A stretch of 64,000 nt of DNA from Melieria omissa (GCA_963971225.1 OZ020268.1:47728404-47792403); one strand, 5' to 3'. Counted from the first letter of the stretch, positions 10,753 through 22,231 are shown. A program made the numbers and translations. The notes: generated by a model not told the origin, from the letters alone.

Positions 10753-13700
10753 GTAAGGAAAAGTATGGTTCTCACATAGGGACAGCAAGCAAAATAATGC
10801 AACAGAATCGATGCGAATGGGGGAAAGAAATCTGAGACACACTGAAACACAGCCGCAGGCCTCATTGATGGGTATCATTATTGGAATTGAAGACATTTTT
10901 CACAAGATTCTGAAAGTAATGGTTAGCAGTAACCATTTTTAAGTGTATGGAGGAAAAACAAATGTTGGTTAGCGATAACCTGTTCAGTATGCATAGAAAT
11001 TCTAGTTGGTTAGCTATGAACTGTTCTTAAAAGTTGGTTAGCATTAGATTAGGTTGATAAATAAGTTAGATAACCTGTTCTTTCTCAGTGTATACGAACA
11101 AATTAAAGTGGGTGAGCGACGATCTGTTCTTTCTCAGTGTATGCCGGGAAACGATAATTGGTTAGCGATAACCTGTTTTTTCTTAGTGTATGCGAAGAAA
11201 TTAAAGTTGGTTAACGATAACCTGTTCTTTGTCAGTGTAAGCGAAGAACTTAAAGTTGGTTAGCGACAACCTGTTCTGTATTGGTGTATGCGAAGAATAT
11301 AAATTTAGTTCTTTCTCAGTGTGTGCGAAGAAATTAAACTGATAAACCAGGTTTTATCAGTGTCTGCCAAAAAACGATAATTGGAAAGAAAAGGTTATCA
11401 CTCATTTCTTTCTCAGTCATGCCAAGAAGCAATAATTGGTTAGCGATAACCTGTTCGTGAATGCCAAGAAACAAAAATTAGTTAGCGATAACCTGTTTTT
11501 TTTATCAGTGTATGCACGGCAGCCGCCGTGGCTCAGTTGGTTAGTGCGCGGTCCAAGCGAGTCGCATGCAGAGCGACGCTAGTTCGAATTCTGCATGTAG
11601 TAACACCTAAAAAAAAATAACGGGAAACTCGTTTTCTCTTTCGGTGGCTGTCCTCTCAGCTGGAAATGGCAAACCTCTGAGAGTAAAAATTGCCTATGAA
11701 AAAGCTCCCAACCTGCCGTTCGGAACCGGCATAAAACTGTAGGTCCCTTCCACCCGCGTACAAAATTCACACGCACAACACGGGTGGTTGCGGGAAGCTA
11801 GGCCTTAGTCTCGCGTAAGCGGGCTGTCGTGCCAATCAATTATTATTAAATTATTATGCAAAGAAATTAGAGTTGGTTAGCGATAACCTGTTCGTTCTTC
11901 ATATAAATGAAACAAAAGTAAGTAAGTGAAAAGTTGAAAATCCAAACTTATTACGGTACCCACATAGAGGCAAAGAGTTTAATGAAGGAGAGGTCAACGA
12001 TAAAATTTTGTACGGGGTTTTTAAAGCAATAGAACCAAGGTTTTTTCAAGCATAAACTGTGACTACAACAAGGTTTTGTTAGTTTTATTGATAGGTTTTA
12101 CTATCGTTAATGTACATAAAAATCGTTAGGAACGTTTTCAGCTTCATTTTCGGTTAGCAATAACCTGAATTACCCATAACGGGTTGTTGTGGCCAGTTAA
12201 GTAAGTAAGCAGTAACCTGAATATGTTTTGAGTAGAAGAGAGACTCAAAGTTATAGTGAAATCAAAGTCAAATCTGATCCTAATCTGTGTAAGTTGTTTA
12301 CACATCTGGGGACATGCCAAAAAAACCCATAATGCTAATTCTGCAAATCAATGAAAACCAACACGAAAGCTTCTTTGAGCTCTAAAGTCTATTTTCAGTC
12401 CACTTTAAAATCCCAAATCGTCCATAAGAATAACTCTTCATTCATCAAGTTTATTCTCTTCACTATTGGACCAAACCGAAAGTAGCAATTATTTTATTTA
12501 TAATATTTTTATTTAAATTTTTCTTTGAATTGATTAGAATTTTTTCTTAACTTTGAATTTGTTTCTTCTTCTCTCGTTGTTGCAGAATATCCACCACAGT
12601 GTCCATGTCCAATGCAACAATCGTGTCCAAAAAACGTCCATACTGGGCCTCATATTGGTAGCAACAACGGCAACAGCAGCAGCAGCAACAACAACAACAG
12701 CAGCAGCAACAGCAACAACAGCAGCAGCAACAGCAACAGTACGATAATGAGTCATATGAGCAGCAACAGCCACCACAGCAGCAGCAGCAGCAGCAACAAC
12801 AACAACAGCAGCAGCAGCAACTTCAATACGACCATGAATGGCAGCAACAGCAGCAATCGGAACCGCAGCAGCAACAACAGCAACAGCAACAACAATACGA
12901 GTACGACGAACAGCAGCAACAACAACAGCAGCAGTTCGCTGACTACCAGTAGAGGCCCAGTTAAAAATCAAAATTCAAGTGCTACAATCACCACAACAAC
13001 AACAGCGGTGACCGCACAACAACTACAACAGCAGCAGCTGCAACAACTGCAGCACGAACAGCAGCAGCAGCAACAAGTCTTGCCGGCTAATTGCAATTTA
13101 TCGCTACTGCAGACAGTCAAGGCGGAGCTGAAGACGGAGGACTCGGACAGCAAGAGTCAGTACGAGGAGAACGTTGTGCAGCCGCCGACGCCGCCCGAAA
13201 GCTACGGCACCAACGACGACAAGCTGCTGGACACGCTCAGCGAGAAGGACACGCTGACGACGAGCATTGCGCTGGAGGAGGACATCGAAGAGGCTGTCGA
13301 CAAGCTCGAGCGCAATGCTGCCAACAACAACAGCAGCAGCCTAAGCGCCAACCATTTACCCATCATTGAGGCCTACGACTTGACAACGACAGCAGCGGCA
13401 ACGCCACCGCCGCCCGCGTTGCCCTCAGTGACGGCGGCGGCGCAAAGCAACCAGCCGCTGCCACTGTTGGGTCGCAAAGCGCGCATCGGGAAGACTATGG
13501 CGCGCGAAATGGTGTACGCTGGCGCGGCCAACGTGCCGGCGCAGGCGCAACAGCAGCCAGCCACGCCGGCCGCCATACAGGTGCGAACGCTGCTGCAAGC
13601 GCAACAACCGCCACAGCAGCAGCAGCAACCGCCACAGCTGGTGGCAGTGCCACTGCAAGGAATGGTCGATCAGCTGACGGCAATGCCGCATATGTCACCA

Positions 13701-16700
13701 CAAGTGCCAGCAGCGGCGCCGGCGCCCGCCTTGGGCCCACAGGCGCTGCCGCCCTTTGTGCTCAAGACCGAAATCAAGGCCGAGAAGATTAAGGTGGAGG
13801 TGGAGGAGCCGCTTCTGGACGACATACTGCAGCGACAGCATGGCGGCCACACCAGCGGCAGCAATGATATTATCAGCAACAACAACGGCAGCAATAAGCC
13901 CGAACTGAAGCTCATCAAAGCGGAGCCGCTGACAGCGTACGGTGACCTGGCGCTGGCAATGCCAAGTGCGGTCGACATGACCACCAGAGGCAATGCGGCC
14001 GAGTTGAAGGACAGCGACAGCGATCCAATTCCCGTCATCAAGCCAGCAGGTGAGTTAGTGCTGTGCACACTTTATACAAATTCCAATAAATAATTTGCCT
14101 CTTTTCCCTGTATGTCGTCTTGCAGCACGCATGCGCCTGCTGCCCAGCTGGCAACAGCCGCCCACCATCAACTGCGACATTGACCTCTCCACCACCTCCG
14201 ACGACGACGTGCTTCTATGTCACAGTCCCGTCAACTCGGTGGGCAGTGGCAGCAACCTGAAGCCGCGCCTGAAAATACTCGAGTTCCATAAGAGCCAGCA
14301 GCAGTGCAAGAAGTCGCCGCCCAACGGCTACAAGAGCCTCATCAAGCAGGCCGAACCGAAGACGTACCTCTGCCTGAGCAGCCGCAAGTTCAGTAAGCGC
14401 GGTCGCTACGGCAAACTGCAGGGCAGGCAGCTGAGCAAGTCGGGCGCCGGTGGCAGCGGCATGCGTCGCCGCCAGCTGGTGCTCACCGAGCAGCAGAAGC
14501 AGCAGCTCAAGCAGCGCAAAAAGAAGCTGTTGGCACTTGAGCGACGCAAGGAGGAGGCGCGTGAGAAGAAGCGCGCCGCTGCCAAACAGAAACGGCTCGA
14601 GCGGAAAAGGCTGTTGGCGGCAGAGCGTAGCGCAACGAACGGCGACGACGATGACGACAGCGTCATCAAGCAAGAGACTACCGAGCCACTTGTGGCGCAC
14701 GAAGTGGTCGATTTGGTGGAGGAGAACGAGGAGTGCGAATGCAGCGACAGACCTCAACCGGATGTGCCAACAACGCCCAAATATCGCAAGCTGCTGGCGG
14801 ACAGCAGCAACGCGTGCACGCCGCTCAGTGCGCTTGGCAACATGCTTCGAGCCACGCCAAAAGCGTCGCCGAAACGCGGGAAGCCGCGCAAGACAGCGCT
14901 GCCGCTGCACATGCAGGAAACAATCGATGCGGTGGCGCGCGGCTACTTTTCCGAGCCGGAGACATCGCGCTGCAGCGGCGCGACGAGTCTCTATGGCAGC
15001 GTCGCGCTTGAAGTCAACAACGAGGGCGCCGAAGCGCAGGCAGCGCCCACCGGACGCAAGCAGAAGAAGGAGACAAAGGCCAGCGTTGAGAAGCGCTCCA
15101 AGTCGGAGACCAAAAAGCCAATCAAAGCAGCTGTACTGCCGTGCGACAGCGCGCAGGCAAATTATACACTGTCGGCGACGGCGGCCCGAACAAAAACTAC
15201 CTCAGTATCAGTACCGAAGTTGGGCGAGCGCGAACTTGACGCCGCGGCCACAGCTGTGAATTATTCTCTAAGCGCAGCAACAGCTGTTGCAGCGACCGCG
15301 GCACAAATCGAAGCGGATTTTGGCGCAAACAGCGGCAACAGTAGCAGCAGCGGCAACAGCGACAAGAAAACTGGCAGAGCAAAATCAAAGAAAGCGCGAA
15401 AAACACAAAATCGTATAAAAACCACAAAAGCCAAAAAGGAGACAGCGACAGCTAGCAAAAAATCGGCGACGGCGAACAAAAAAGCCGCCACCATCAACAC
15501 CGCCGCGCTTAGCATCGTCAAGAAGGCGACTGTCAAAGCGTCGCGTGAGTTGCTCACCAACAATTCAGCGGCCGCGGCATTGGATTTGGCTGCGGCGACA
15601 GCGTTAAGTGCAGCGTCGATGCCAACGCCGCTGCCGTTGCTCGAGCAGTCGCTGTCGCTCGAGACCAACAACAATGAGTACGAGAAGAGCGCCGTACTGG
15701 AAGCAAAGAAATCAGCTCTGACGCTACCAGAACATAATGGCGCGACAGTTGCGCAGCCGCAGCACGACGCACATGCAGCAACAATAACTGAAGCGACAGC
15801 ACCGACGGCTGCAGCAGCGCAAGAGTTGCTGCCAGCACCACACAAACATTCCGATGCTCAAGTGTTCCTGCCGCCCGCGCCGCCAATGCCGCGCATCGTC
15901 TGCCAGCCGCATCATCATGCGAAACGTGCGCGCTCGCGCTCCAAATTTGGCATACGAAAGCGACAGAAGGCGAAACATTCCACCGTCTCCTTTGAGCTGG
16001 ACGAAACGCTGCCGCCGGCGACGCGCTGCGACGTGGTACCGAAGTGGAACAACGGCTGGACGTGGGAGGGCGAGCCGTTCCAGGGTGCGGTCTTTTTGAA
16101 TGTGAGTGGCGCGCACTTAATCCCTCAAAGCGTTAGGGCTTTTTTTATTCTTAACAAAATTTAAAATATTTTTTTAAATTAATTTTTTAATGTTAGAGCG
16201 ACGATCCGCATGTGATACGCACCTGCTATCCGGCCATGCGACATGCGGAGGGCGACATCATACGCACACGCGACTGTGTGCTGCTCAAGGCCAACGAGGA
16301 CAACGAGCTGCCATATGTGGCCAAGGTGGCGCATCTGTGGGAGAATCCCGAGGATGGTTAGTCATAGATCAAAATTAATTTGTTTGAAAATGTTTATCGA
16401 ATGCGTAAATTCCAGGTGAAATGATGATGTCCCTGCTGTGGTACTACCGGCCCGAGCACACAGAGCAAGGCCGCCAGCCCAATGACAGTCCCGACGAAGT
16501 GTATGCCTCGCGGCATCGCGATCACAATTCGGTGGCGTGCATCGAGGACAAATGCTACGTGCTGACATTCAGCGAATATTGCAGGTACGTTCACGCTGGA
16601 GTATTCAAAACAATTCGATGGGCTTAGGCCCATCTTAGGTTAACCTAAGGCAGCCACCGCAACCTAACCTTTAACCTAATTTAGTTGCATAAGAAAGCAA

Positions 16701-18813
16701 TTATTGACTGATTTACTAGTCCCTTCTAACTACTTTCAATTGGCAACGAAACTGTTTTAAAACAAAATCAAATTATTTTTTTATGCATTATCCCATTTAT
16801 GTTTAAAAAAAGTTGATGGTCAAATGTGTTAGTGAAAATTGTGTTAGGTGGGTTGAGTAGCTGCCTCCAAAGCGTGTACACTTAGACCCGTAAGGCCCTA
16901 ATGATGATGCCAGGTGACATAAAAGTGAGCTCACATTCTCTTAGGTGAACGAATTAAAGCTGAACAGAGTGAATGCAGAATATTAAGAGCAGCTTAGCTA
17001 TCGGAGCGAAATAGGGAGTCATGTTCTAATATTCTGTTCATAAGAAGAACATGAAAAGTCAGTTGAAAGCTTCTGATATGGCAAGTTCTTTCGCCTGGAA
17101 GACACTGTAGTGGTCCGGAAGTCGAAAGAATTTATTTAGCCTAAAGCTATTCATATACTCCGCAGAAGAATTTTCGACCATCCAGTCGCAATAGACGTAA
17201 TTTTTCAATATTCTGTTATGTCCATTGAAAGCCCCGAACATGGCAGCTACATGTATCTGAAAGACACTGCAATTTTCCAAAAGTCAAAAGAATTGATTAA
17301 GGTTGAAGCTCCTCTAATCTTTTCAACAATTTTGAATCATCCGTGTATATTTGCTTAAAGAATTCTTCCCTTTTCGCCCTTTGAAACATTCGATACTAAG
17401 ATTTTGAGATGAAATCCTGTAAAATCCTGATAAGATAAAATCCTGTTAGGACTGTGTTTTGTTTTATGAGATCAGATTTTTACTGGTTTACTTTTAAGTG
17501 GTTTTGTCAAATGCGGGCCAAGTTTAGGGGACAGTAGCCAATGATTGTTTGATCTGCAGAAGCTATGGAGATTAAGAAGAGGTCAAAACGACAACACTTT
17601 CTGTACCATTTTCCGGCTCTACAAGAACGCTGAATTCGTACCGTAGAGTCAAGATTCCTAAGAGACCTAACTAGCGCAACAAAATTTGAATTCCCGGATC
17701 TCTTCTCCTTCATTAAGAGGTCGAACTGGTTTGCCCCGGATAAAGACTTGGCTAGCCCCAGAGAAATAAAAGAAGATATTCACAATGGGCCGATTCGTCC
17801 TTCGAGTTGAGGTGCGGTCTGTGCCGGTCAGACCCTTCCTTCCCAACCAAACCAAATAATTGTTAAATGTGCTACATAGTTTCTGCATTATTTTGTGACA
17901 ATTTTTTCATCCGTTCCATACATTCCTTCTTGGAAATACTTAAACAAATACAGATTTTCTTTGTTATTTAGTACAAATATTTCGTATCCATATTTTTCTT
18001 CGTTTTTAGCATGAAAATACTCGGTGAACTTCCGAACAGTTATCTACCTTTATTCCTTTTATAACTGCATCAAACTTTCACTTCCTCTCTTTTGCCTCCT
18101 GTGTTTCTTTTAAATTATTGTCTTGTTGCACTTTGCTCAGGCATCCTTTCTGTTTACATGTCCAAGTCATCTTATTCTTTGCGCTTTTAAAAATCTTATG
18201 ACATTTTATCACGTTTTTTTGGCTGCTGATTGAATCTTCAAGTTCGTCGTTGTATTGCGTGGCTTTTATATATTTTATCCTGTCTTGGCTGTTGAATAAT
18301 TCCTCAAGTTCATTGTATCTAATGCAATAATTCATAGCCATATTAGTTCAACATAATTTTCTGTTTGTTTGTTTGCACAATGTTTCGAATATTCCACATG
18401 TTCCTTCATAGGAACGATTTGGAAACGGAACACGGAATTGGTCTTTGTCTCTGTAAATACGATTTCATTGAGCAAAAACTGGCAATAACATGTTTCATAC
18501 AATCTCTTTTAAGCTAAACAGTTTGAAATTAATTCATCTATATTTATAATTTATTTTTAATGTTTTTCATTTATCATATTTAATTACAATTTCGTTTCTT
18601 ACTTGCAGATATCGTCGTCGCCTACGCGCCGCCGAAGAGGACATTGAAGATGTTTCCATTGTGCCGAAACGCCCCAATTGTTACAGCATACGCACCGTGC
18701 CCGACAATACCAATCCGGAATTGGTGATGTTCTGTCGGCGTGCGTATGAGTTTCGCACAAAGCGCCTGCTGAAAATGCCCAACAAGCAGGACTACTACGT
18801 GGTGACCTCCTAA
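9826..18813 (+). CDS. wge: BAH-domain chromatin protein, winged eye / BAHD1 class (5' end missing)
   Basis: Exons: 9826-10752, 12586-14049, 14126-16101, 16197-16356, 16416-16584, 18609-18813. All junctions are GT-AG and in frame, giving 1,633 residues to the TAA. The start is not in view: exon 1 opens at an acceptor in phase 1. Order along the protein: polyGln and polyAla (about residues 109-151), Pro/Tyr-rich region, Ser/Asn and Gln tracts, acidic SUMO-consensus region, Lys/Arg-rich coiled coil (nt 14479-14633), Lys/Ala-rich histone-H1-like stretch (nt 15363-15545), basic NLS (nt about 15922-15980), then a C-terminal BAH domain (about residues 1440-1600) with [10 protein letters not shown] and [18 protein letters not shown]. 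Family knowledge: Drosophila Winged eye and human BAHD1 are nuclear heterochromatin/silencing factors, and related BAH domains bind H3K27me3 through an aromatic cage. BAHCC1/TNRC18 is less likely because no Tudor region is seen. The symbol is inferred from the BAH part and overall layout. Confidence 0.88.
10917..11516 (+). repeat. 49-bp tandem repeat (minisatellite), left part
   Basis: The unit starts TTGGTTAGCGATAACCTGTT and ends with CAGTGTATGCGAAGAAATTA-type sequence. Starts at 11109, 11158, 11207 and 11256 are exactly 49 bp apart; flanking units are shortened or diverged. Each unit carries the small inverted repeat GGTTA-GCGA-TAACC. About nine or ten units can be recognised. The array resumes at about 11855 after the SINE. 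Confidence 0.9.
11517..11854 (+). mobile_element. tRNA-derived SINE inserted in the 49-bp array
   Basis: A 338-bp insert lies between two copies of TATGCA (11511-11516 and 11855-11860), a likely 6-bp target duplication. The head looks like a tRNA: an A-box-like TGGCTCAGTTGG at 11529-11540 and a B-box-like GTTCGAATTC at 11582-11591, spaced as in a pol III promoter. The body carries the segment CTGCCGTTCGGAACCGGCAT, and the tail is ATT-rich. The right-hand target copy continues the interrupted 49-bp unit (TGCAAAGAAATTAGAG), which shows that insertion came after array growth. It is not a functional tRNA gene: the head does not fold into a complete acceptor stem that I can see. Confidence 0.85.
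11855..11905 (+). repeat. 49-bp tandem repeat, right part after the SINE
   Basis: Rest of the split unit (ATGCAAAGAAATTAGAG) followed by one further TTGGTTAGCGATAACCTGTT core, in the same orientation and phase as the left part. Confidence 0.8.
12586..14049 (+). CDS. wge: wge exon 2 visible: Ser/Asn and Gln tracts, SUMO-consensus cluster
   Basis: The acceptor GTTGTTGCAG ends at 12585 and the donor is GCAG|GTGAGT at 14049/14050, phase 1. It opens with a Cys/Pro motif, [20 protein letters not shown], then about 100 residues of Ser/Asn encoded by CAGCAACAG-type repeats read in the AGC/AAC frame (12656-12955), then a true Gln tract (13014-13076). The second half is acidic and contains [14 protein letters not shown] and the lysine motifs VKAE, LKTE (13116-13139), [12 protein letters not shown] (13761-13799) and IKAE (13914-13925). 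Confidence 0.9.
14126..16101 (+). CDS. wge: wge exon 3 visible: coiled coil, basic regions, start of BAH domain
   Basis: The acceptor CGTCTTGCAG ends at 14125 after a 76-bp intron; the donor is GAAT|GTGAGT at 16101/16102, phase 0. The exon holds [20 protein letters not shown], a basic heptad-like stretch (14479-14633), an IKQE SUMO consensus (14665-14676), a hydrophobic-acidic [10 protein letters not shown] motif (14704-14733), a [11 protein letters not shown]-hook-like patch (about 14866-14892), a Lys/Ala-rich H1-like tract and a basic NLS ([19 protein letters not shown]). It ends in [15 protein letters not shown], where the BAH domain begins. Confidence 0.92.
16197..16356 (+). CDS. wge: wge exon 4 visible: BAH domain, first half
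   Basis: The acceptor AATGTTAG ends at 16196 and the donor is GATG|GTTAGT at 16356/16357, phase 1. It encodes [16 protein letters not shown], then [13 protein letters not shown] and [17 protein letters not shown], the strand-rich opening of a BAHD1-type BAH domain. The preceding intron is 95 bp and the following one 59 bp. Confidence 0.95.
16416..16584 (+). CDS. wge: wge exon 5 visible: BAH domain core
   Basis: The acceptor AATTCCAG ends at 16415 and the donor is TGCAG|GTACGT at 16584/16585, phase 2. It encodes [38 protein letters not shown] and [10 protein letters not shown]. The Trp/Tyr residues of LLWYYRPEH are where related BAH domains form the methyl-lysine cage (family knowledge), and they are intact. 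Confidence 0.96.
16585..18608 (+). other. wge: Large last intron of wge
   Basis: A 2,024-bp phase-2 intron bounded by GTACGT and TTACTTGCAG. It contains two copies of the GGTTAGG/GCTGCC repeat in opposite orientation (about 16632-16674 reverse, 16844-16905 forward), which could pair as an imperfect hairpin. It also holds several short minus-strand open frames (17059-17280, 17507-17713, 18078-18341) that have no recognisable domain and that I do not call as genes. Confidence 0.8.
18609..18813 (+). CDS. wge: wge last exon: C-terminal end of BAH domain and stop
   Basis: The acceptor CTTGCAG ends at 18608 and TAA lies at 18811-18813. It encodes [20 protein letters not shown], then [20 protein letters not shown] and [17 protein letters not shown], ending YYVVTS. 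The [20 protein letters not shown] part matches the conserved C-terminal end of BAHD1/Winged eye-type domains as I know them. Confidence 0.95.
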
Positions 18814-20300
18814 GCCAGCTGGGAAAAAATTATTTAAATATTAACAAACAAAACACAATTTTACTTTTTACCAATAAGTGAATTTAAGCATAGAAAGTGG
18901 CCTAATGTGCACTACCAAAAAAACAAAAACAACAAAAAACAAAACATAAAACACAAAAACATAATAAAACAAACACAAAAAGTTGAAAAAACAAAACAAA
19001 CTACTAAAACATCTGCTTGAATTACAGCAAAACAAAACAAAACATTATATGTAACAAAATTTAGAGCCTAAAAGCACACAAACACCACACACTCATACAT
19101 ACACACACAAAATCTAAAAAAAAGTGAAAATTTACTAAAACCTAAAAACGTAGAATCCAAGCAGAAAAAGTATTCGCCAAATTGAGTTCGAGAGAGCAGC
19201 GGAGAAACTTTTAGTTAGCGTTTAAGTTGCAAATATGGTTAGCGTGAATTGTATTTGAGTTCTTTGAATGCGTTATGAAGGCCTTCTTCGACTAAGTACG
19301 GCTAAGTTTAAGCTTAAGTTTAGAAACAGCTAACAGCTAATTTGCAGCGCAATTACTCTTTTCTCAGTAGTTCTAAGTGTTGAGAGCGGAAACACATTTG
19401 ATGCGCTTTGGGGCACAATTTTTTCATGTGCGCTGTTGAGTTGAGTTTATGGTATTTGATAATTTTTGTAATTAACAAATTTTCGTTTTTAATGTAACCA
19501 AGTATATTTCAAATGGACAGAGAAATTCGATTTGAAAGAAAATTTCAATTTGAAGGAAAATTTTTCTTTGCTAGTTTTGTTATATGTCTGTATGTATTCC
19601 AACTGTGCGAACTGTTGGACATATGTTGGCTAACTTTTAGGCTAAAGCAAGCAAGCGTAGTATTAGTGGTGCGCAGCAAACAAAACCCATAACCAAAAAT
19701 TAAATAGCGAACAGAAATTGAGAGAAAACTTGAGAGCGAGCAAACATGTTTTAGGCATATTTTAAGGCGCAGTAGGGCATAGTTAATTGACTGCGTACCA
19801 GCCACAGCTAAGGCACCAATTATGAAGAGCAAAACAAACAAACCAACAACAACAAAAATAATAAGAAACAAAACAAACAATAACTGAAAAGTGAAGACAA
19901 TTTTCAGTTATATTTTCCAAATAGTCTATAGAACTTTAGCAGCAAGAGAAGAAGACCAAAATTTGCATTAGGTGCGTTTATAGTTTTTCCATTGATATTT
20001 TCTATTAAGTGTTATTATTGGCTAAAGAAAAGTGTGTGCAAAAAACAAAAACTATGCAACTGCAGAAGTAAACAAAAATTACAATACAACTGAGAATCAA
20101 AATTTAACATAGCAAAATAAAATAGTATATAACAGCAGCCACAGCAACAACAACAAGCAAACGTGCAACTTTATAAATGAAGGCATGCAATATTTTTACA
20201 ACAACTGCAATCAACTAAGCAAAGGTACTCAATTTAAAATACTAACAGCTCATTTCCACAGACCACAGTCAGCTAGAAAAAGATTCATAGACATAGGTGA
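18814..20300 (+). other. wge: Probable wge 3' UTR
   Basis: AT-rich, A-run-rich DNA directly after the stop. The first AATAAA is at 18963-18968; further A/T-rich hexamers occur near 20117. No open frame here has coding character. The real 3' end cannot be fixed from sequence; a long 3' UTR reaching toward 22.6 kb (AATAAA near 22596) is possible. Confidence 0.5.
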
Positions 20301-21084
20301 ACAAGCAGGAAGTGTTCCAAAATTTGTATAAACGTTTCTCTATAATTTGGTTTAAAGTGTTTGTGCTTATTGCAATTTTAAATTTTTTCGAAAATCTTAA
20401 TTTTTTATTTTTTTACAAGTTTAGTCTAAAACACTAAAGTGCTGTTTTAAAATTGAAATCAATTTGTTTTGTTATGCATTTATTTTTGAATTGCTGTTTA
20501 ATTTGTTAAAATTTGACAGCTAAAACCATATGGATTAAAAAATTTCAAAAAACACTTTAGTTTATTTTATTTCTTTATTGTTTTCATTATTTATTTATTT
20601 ATTTATTTGTCGTTATTTTTTGTTTTCAAAGTCTCGTCAGCTTTTATTTGTTCTATTTTATAAATTTTTTTTTCACTTTCTTATTTTCATATTTTTAAAA
20701 TCTTGTATGTTTTAATTTTTTGTAGTTTTCCTTTTAATTTAATTTATTTTATAAATTTCTTATTATTTTTTTGTAGTTTTCCTTTTAATTTAATTTATTT
20801 TATAAATTTCTTATTATTTTTTTTTTGTTTTCATTTTTTTTTTAAATTTTATTCAGTTCCTTATTTATATATTTTTAAAATCGTGCATGTTTTGAGTTTT
20901 GTAGTTTTCCTTTTAATTTAATTTATTTTATGAATTTCTTATTATTGTGTTTGTTTTCCTATTTTTTTAAATTTAATTTAAAAAATTTTATGTTTGTGTT
21001 TCTCCTTTTAATTTTTTTAATTGTATTACTTTGATGTTTTATTCAACTTTTAATAAAAATTAGGATACAAACGAAAATTTTTTA

Positions 21085-21207
21085 AAAATTACGAAAACAG
21101 GAAAATATAACAAAAAAGTGAATACAAAAAGTAAATAAGAATTACAAAATGTTTTCAAGATTTAAATGTTGTTTTTGAGAAATTTCTGTATTTAATTATT
21201 TTTGTTC
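21085..21207 (+). repeat. 123-bp dispersed repeat, copy 1 (partner at 25017-25140)
   Basis: Nearly identical over about 123 bp to 25017-25140, including AATGTTTTCAAGATTTAAAT and TTTCTGTATTTAATTATTTT. The two copies share orientation and lie 3.9 kb apart. Neither flank continues the match. Confidence 0.85.
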
Positions 21208-21390
21208 AACACAATTTTGCAGATCTTTTGCTCCTTTTTTTATTTTGTTTAAAAATTTTTGAACTTTAAATTATTACATTTTATTAAAATATTTTTTGAT
21301 TTTTCTTTATTTTATTTTATACATTTCTTCTTAAATTATTTCCTATTTCGTATTAAAACCTTTTTTATAAATTTTATGTTTTGCATACTT

Positions 21391-21710
21391 TCTTTCATTT
21401 TTTTTTAATACTTTGGTTTTTATATTTCACCAATTTATTAATATTTTTTACTTTTATTTGTTCTTTTTATTAAAAAATGTTTACACTTTTAATTGTTCTA
21501 TTTTAAAAATTTTTTATTAATTTTTTCTGCTTTCATATTTCTTCTTTCTTTCTTCATTTCTTTCATTTTTTTTAAATACTTTGGTTTTGATATTTCACCA
21601 ATTTATTAATATTTTTTACTTTTATTTGTTCTTTTTACTAAAAAATTTTTCAACTTTTAATTGTTCTATTTTAAAAATTATTTATTAATTTTTTCTGCTT
21701 TCATATTAAA
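21391..21710 (+). repeat. 168-bp tandem duplication
   Basis: The sequence from TTTCATTTTTTTT through TTCACCAATTTATTAATATT to TTTTTTCTGCTTTCATATT occurs twice with a 168-bp period (second copy from about 21561). The copies differ by a few bases and small T-run length changes. Confidence 0.8.
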
Positions 21711-22231
21711 AAAAAATTGTTTCCCAATTTTGTATATTTTTTGTTGTTTTTTTTTTTGATATTGTATTAATTTTGAAAATTTGTTTTCAACTTTTATTCA
21801 TTCTATTTTGTTCTTTCTTCTTTTTTCTAATTACTTTTTTCGCTTTTGTATTTTTTGTCTTAATTATTTATGTTTCTTGGTTGTTGTGTTAATTTATATT
21901 TTATAAATTTTTAAATTATTTTTTCAACTGCTATTTGTTCTTTTTTATTAATATTTTTTAGTATTCATATTCATATTTTTTAAAATGTTTGTATTTTAAT
22001 TTTATTTAATTTTTTATCAATTAAATTTTTTTTTAATTTTTGTATATTTATTTTTTTTACATTTTTTATATCCAAATTTTTTGTATTTTTCCTTTAAATT
22101 TTCCAGGTATGTTTTTGTAATTATTTTAATTAGTTTCTTTATTATAATTTTTTTAATTTTTATCTTTGTTATTTTGTTTTTTTTTAATTCAATTTTTGCA
22201 TTAGCTTCATTTAAATTTTTTCAAAATTTTT

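Larger units (their letters stand above)
10753..12585 (+). other. wge: wge intron carrying a minisatellite and a SINE
   Basis: This is a 1,833-bp phase-1 intron between GTAAGG and GTTGTTGCAG. About a third of it is the 49-bp tandem array and the SINE described separately. Two stray, diverged copies of the GGTTAGC-AATAACC core lie near 12155 and 12205. No coding signal is seen inside. Confidence 0.8.

Noticed and set aside
10917..11516. CRISPR-like array
   Set aside because: The 49-bp units are head-to-tail without spacers, and the DNA is eukaryotic.
11525..11595. A tRNA gene
   Set aside because: A- and B-box-like words are present, but the sequence continues as a SINE body with target duplications and no complete tRNA fold was found.
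12534..12971. Long minus-strand open frame opposite the Ser/Asn tract
   Set aside because: It is a Val/Ala antisense reading of CAG/CAA repeats; the plus-strand frame has proper splice sites and continues into unique protein sequence.
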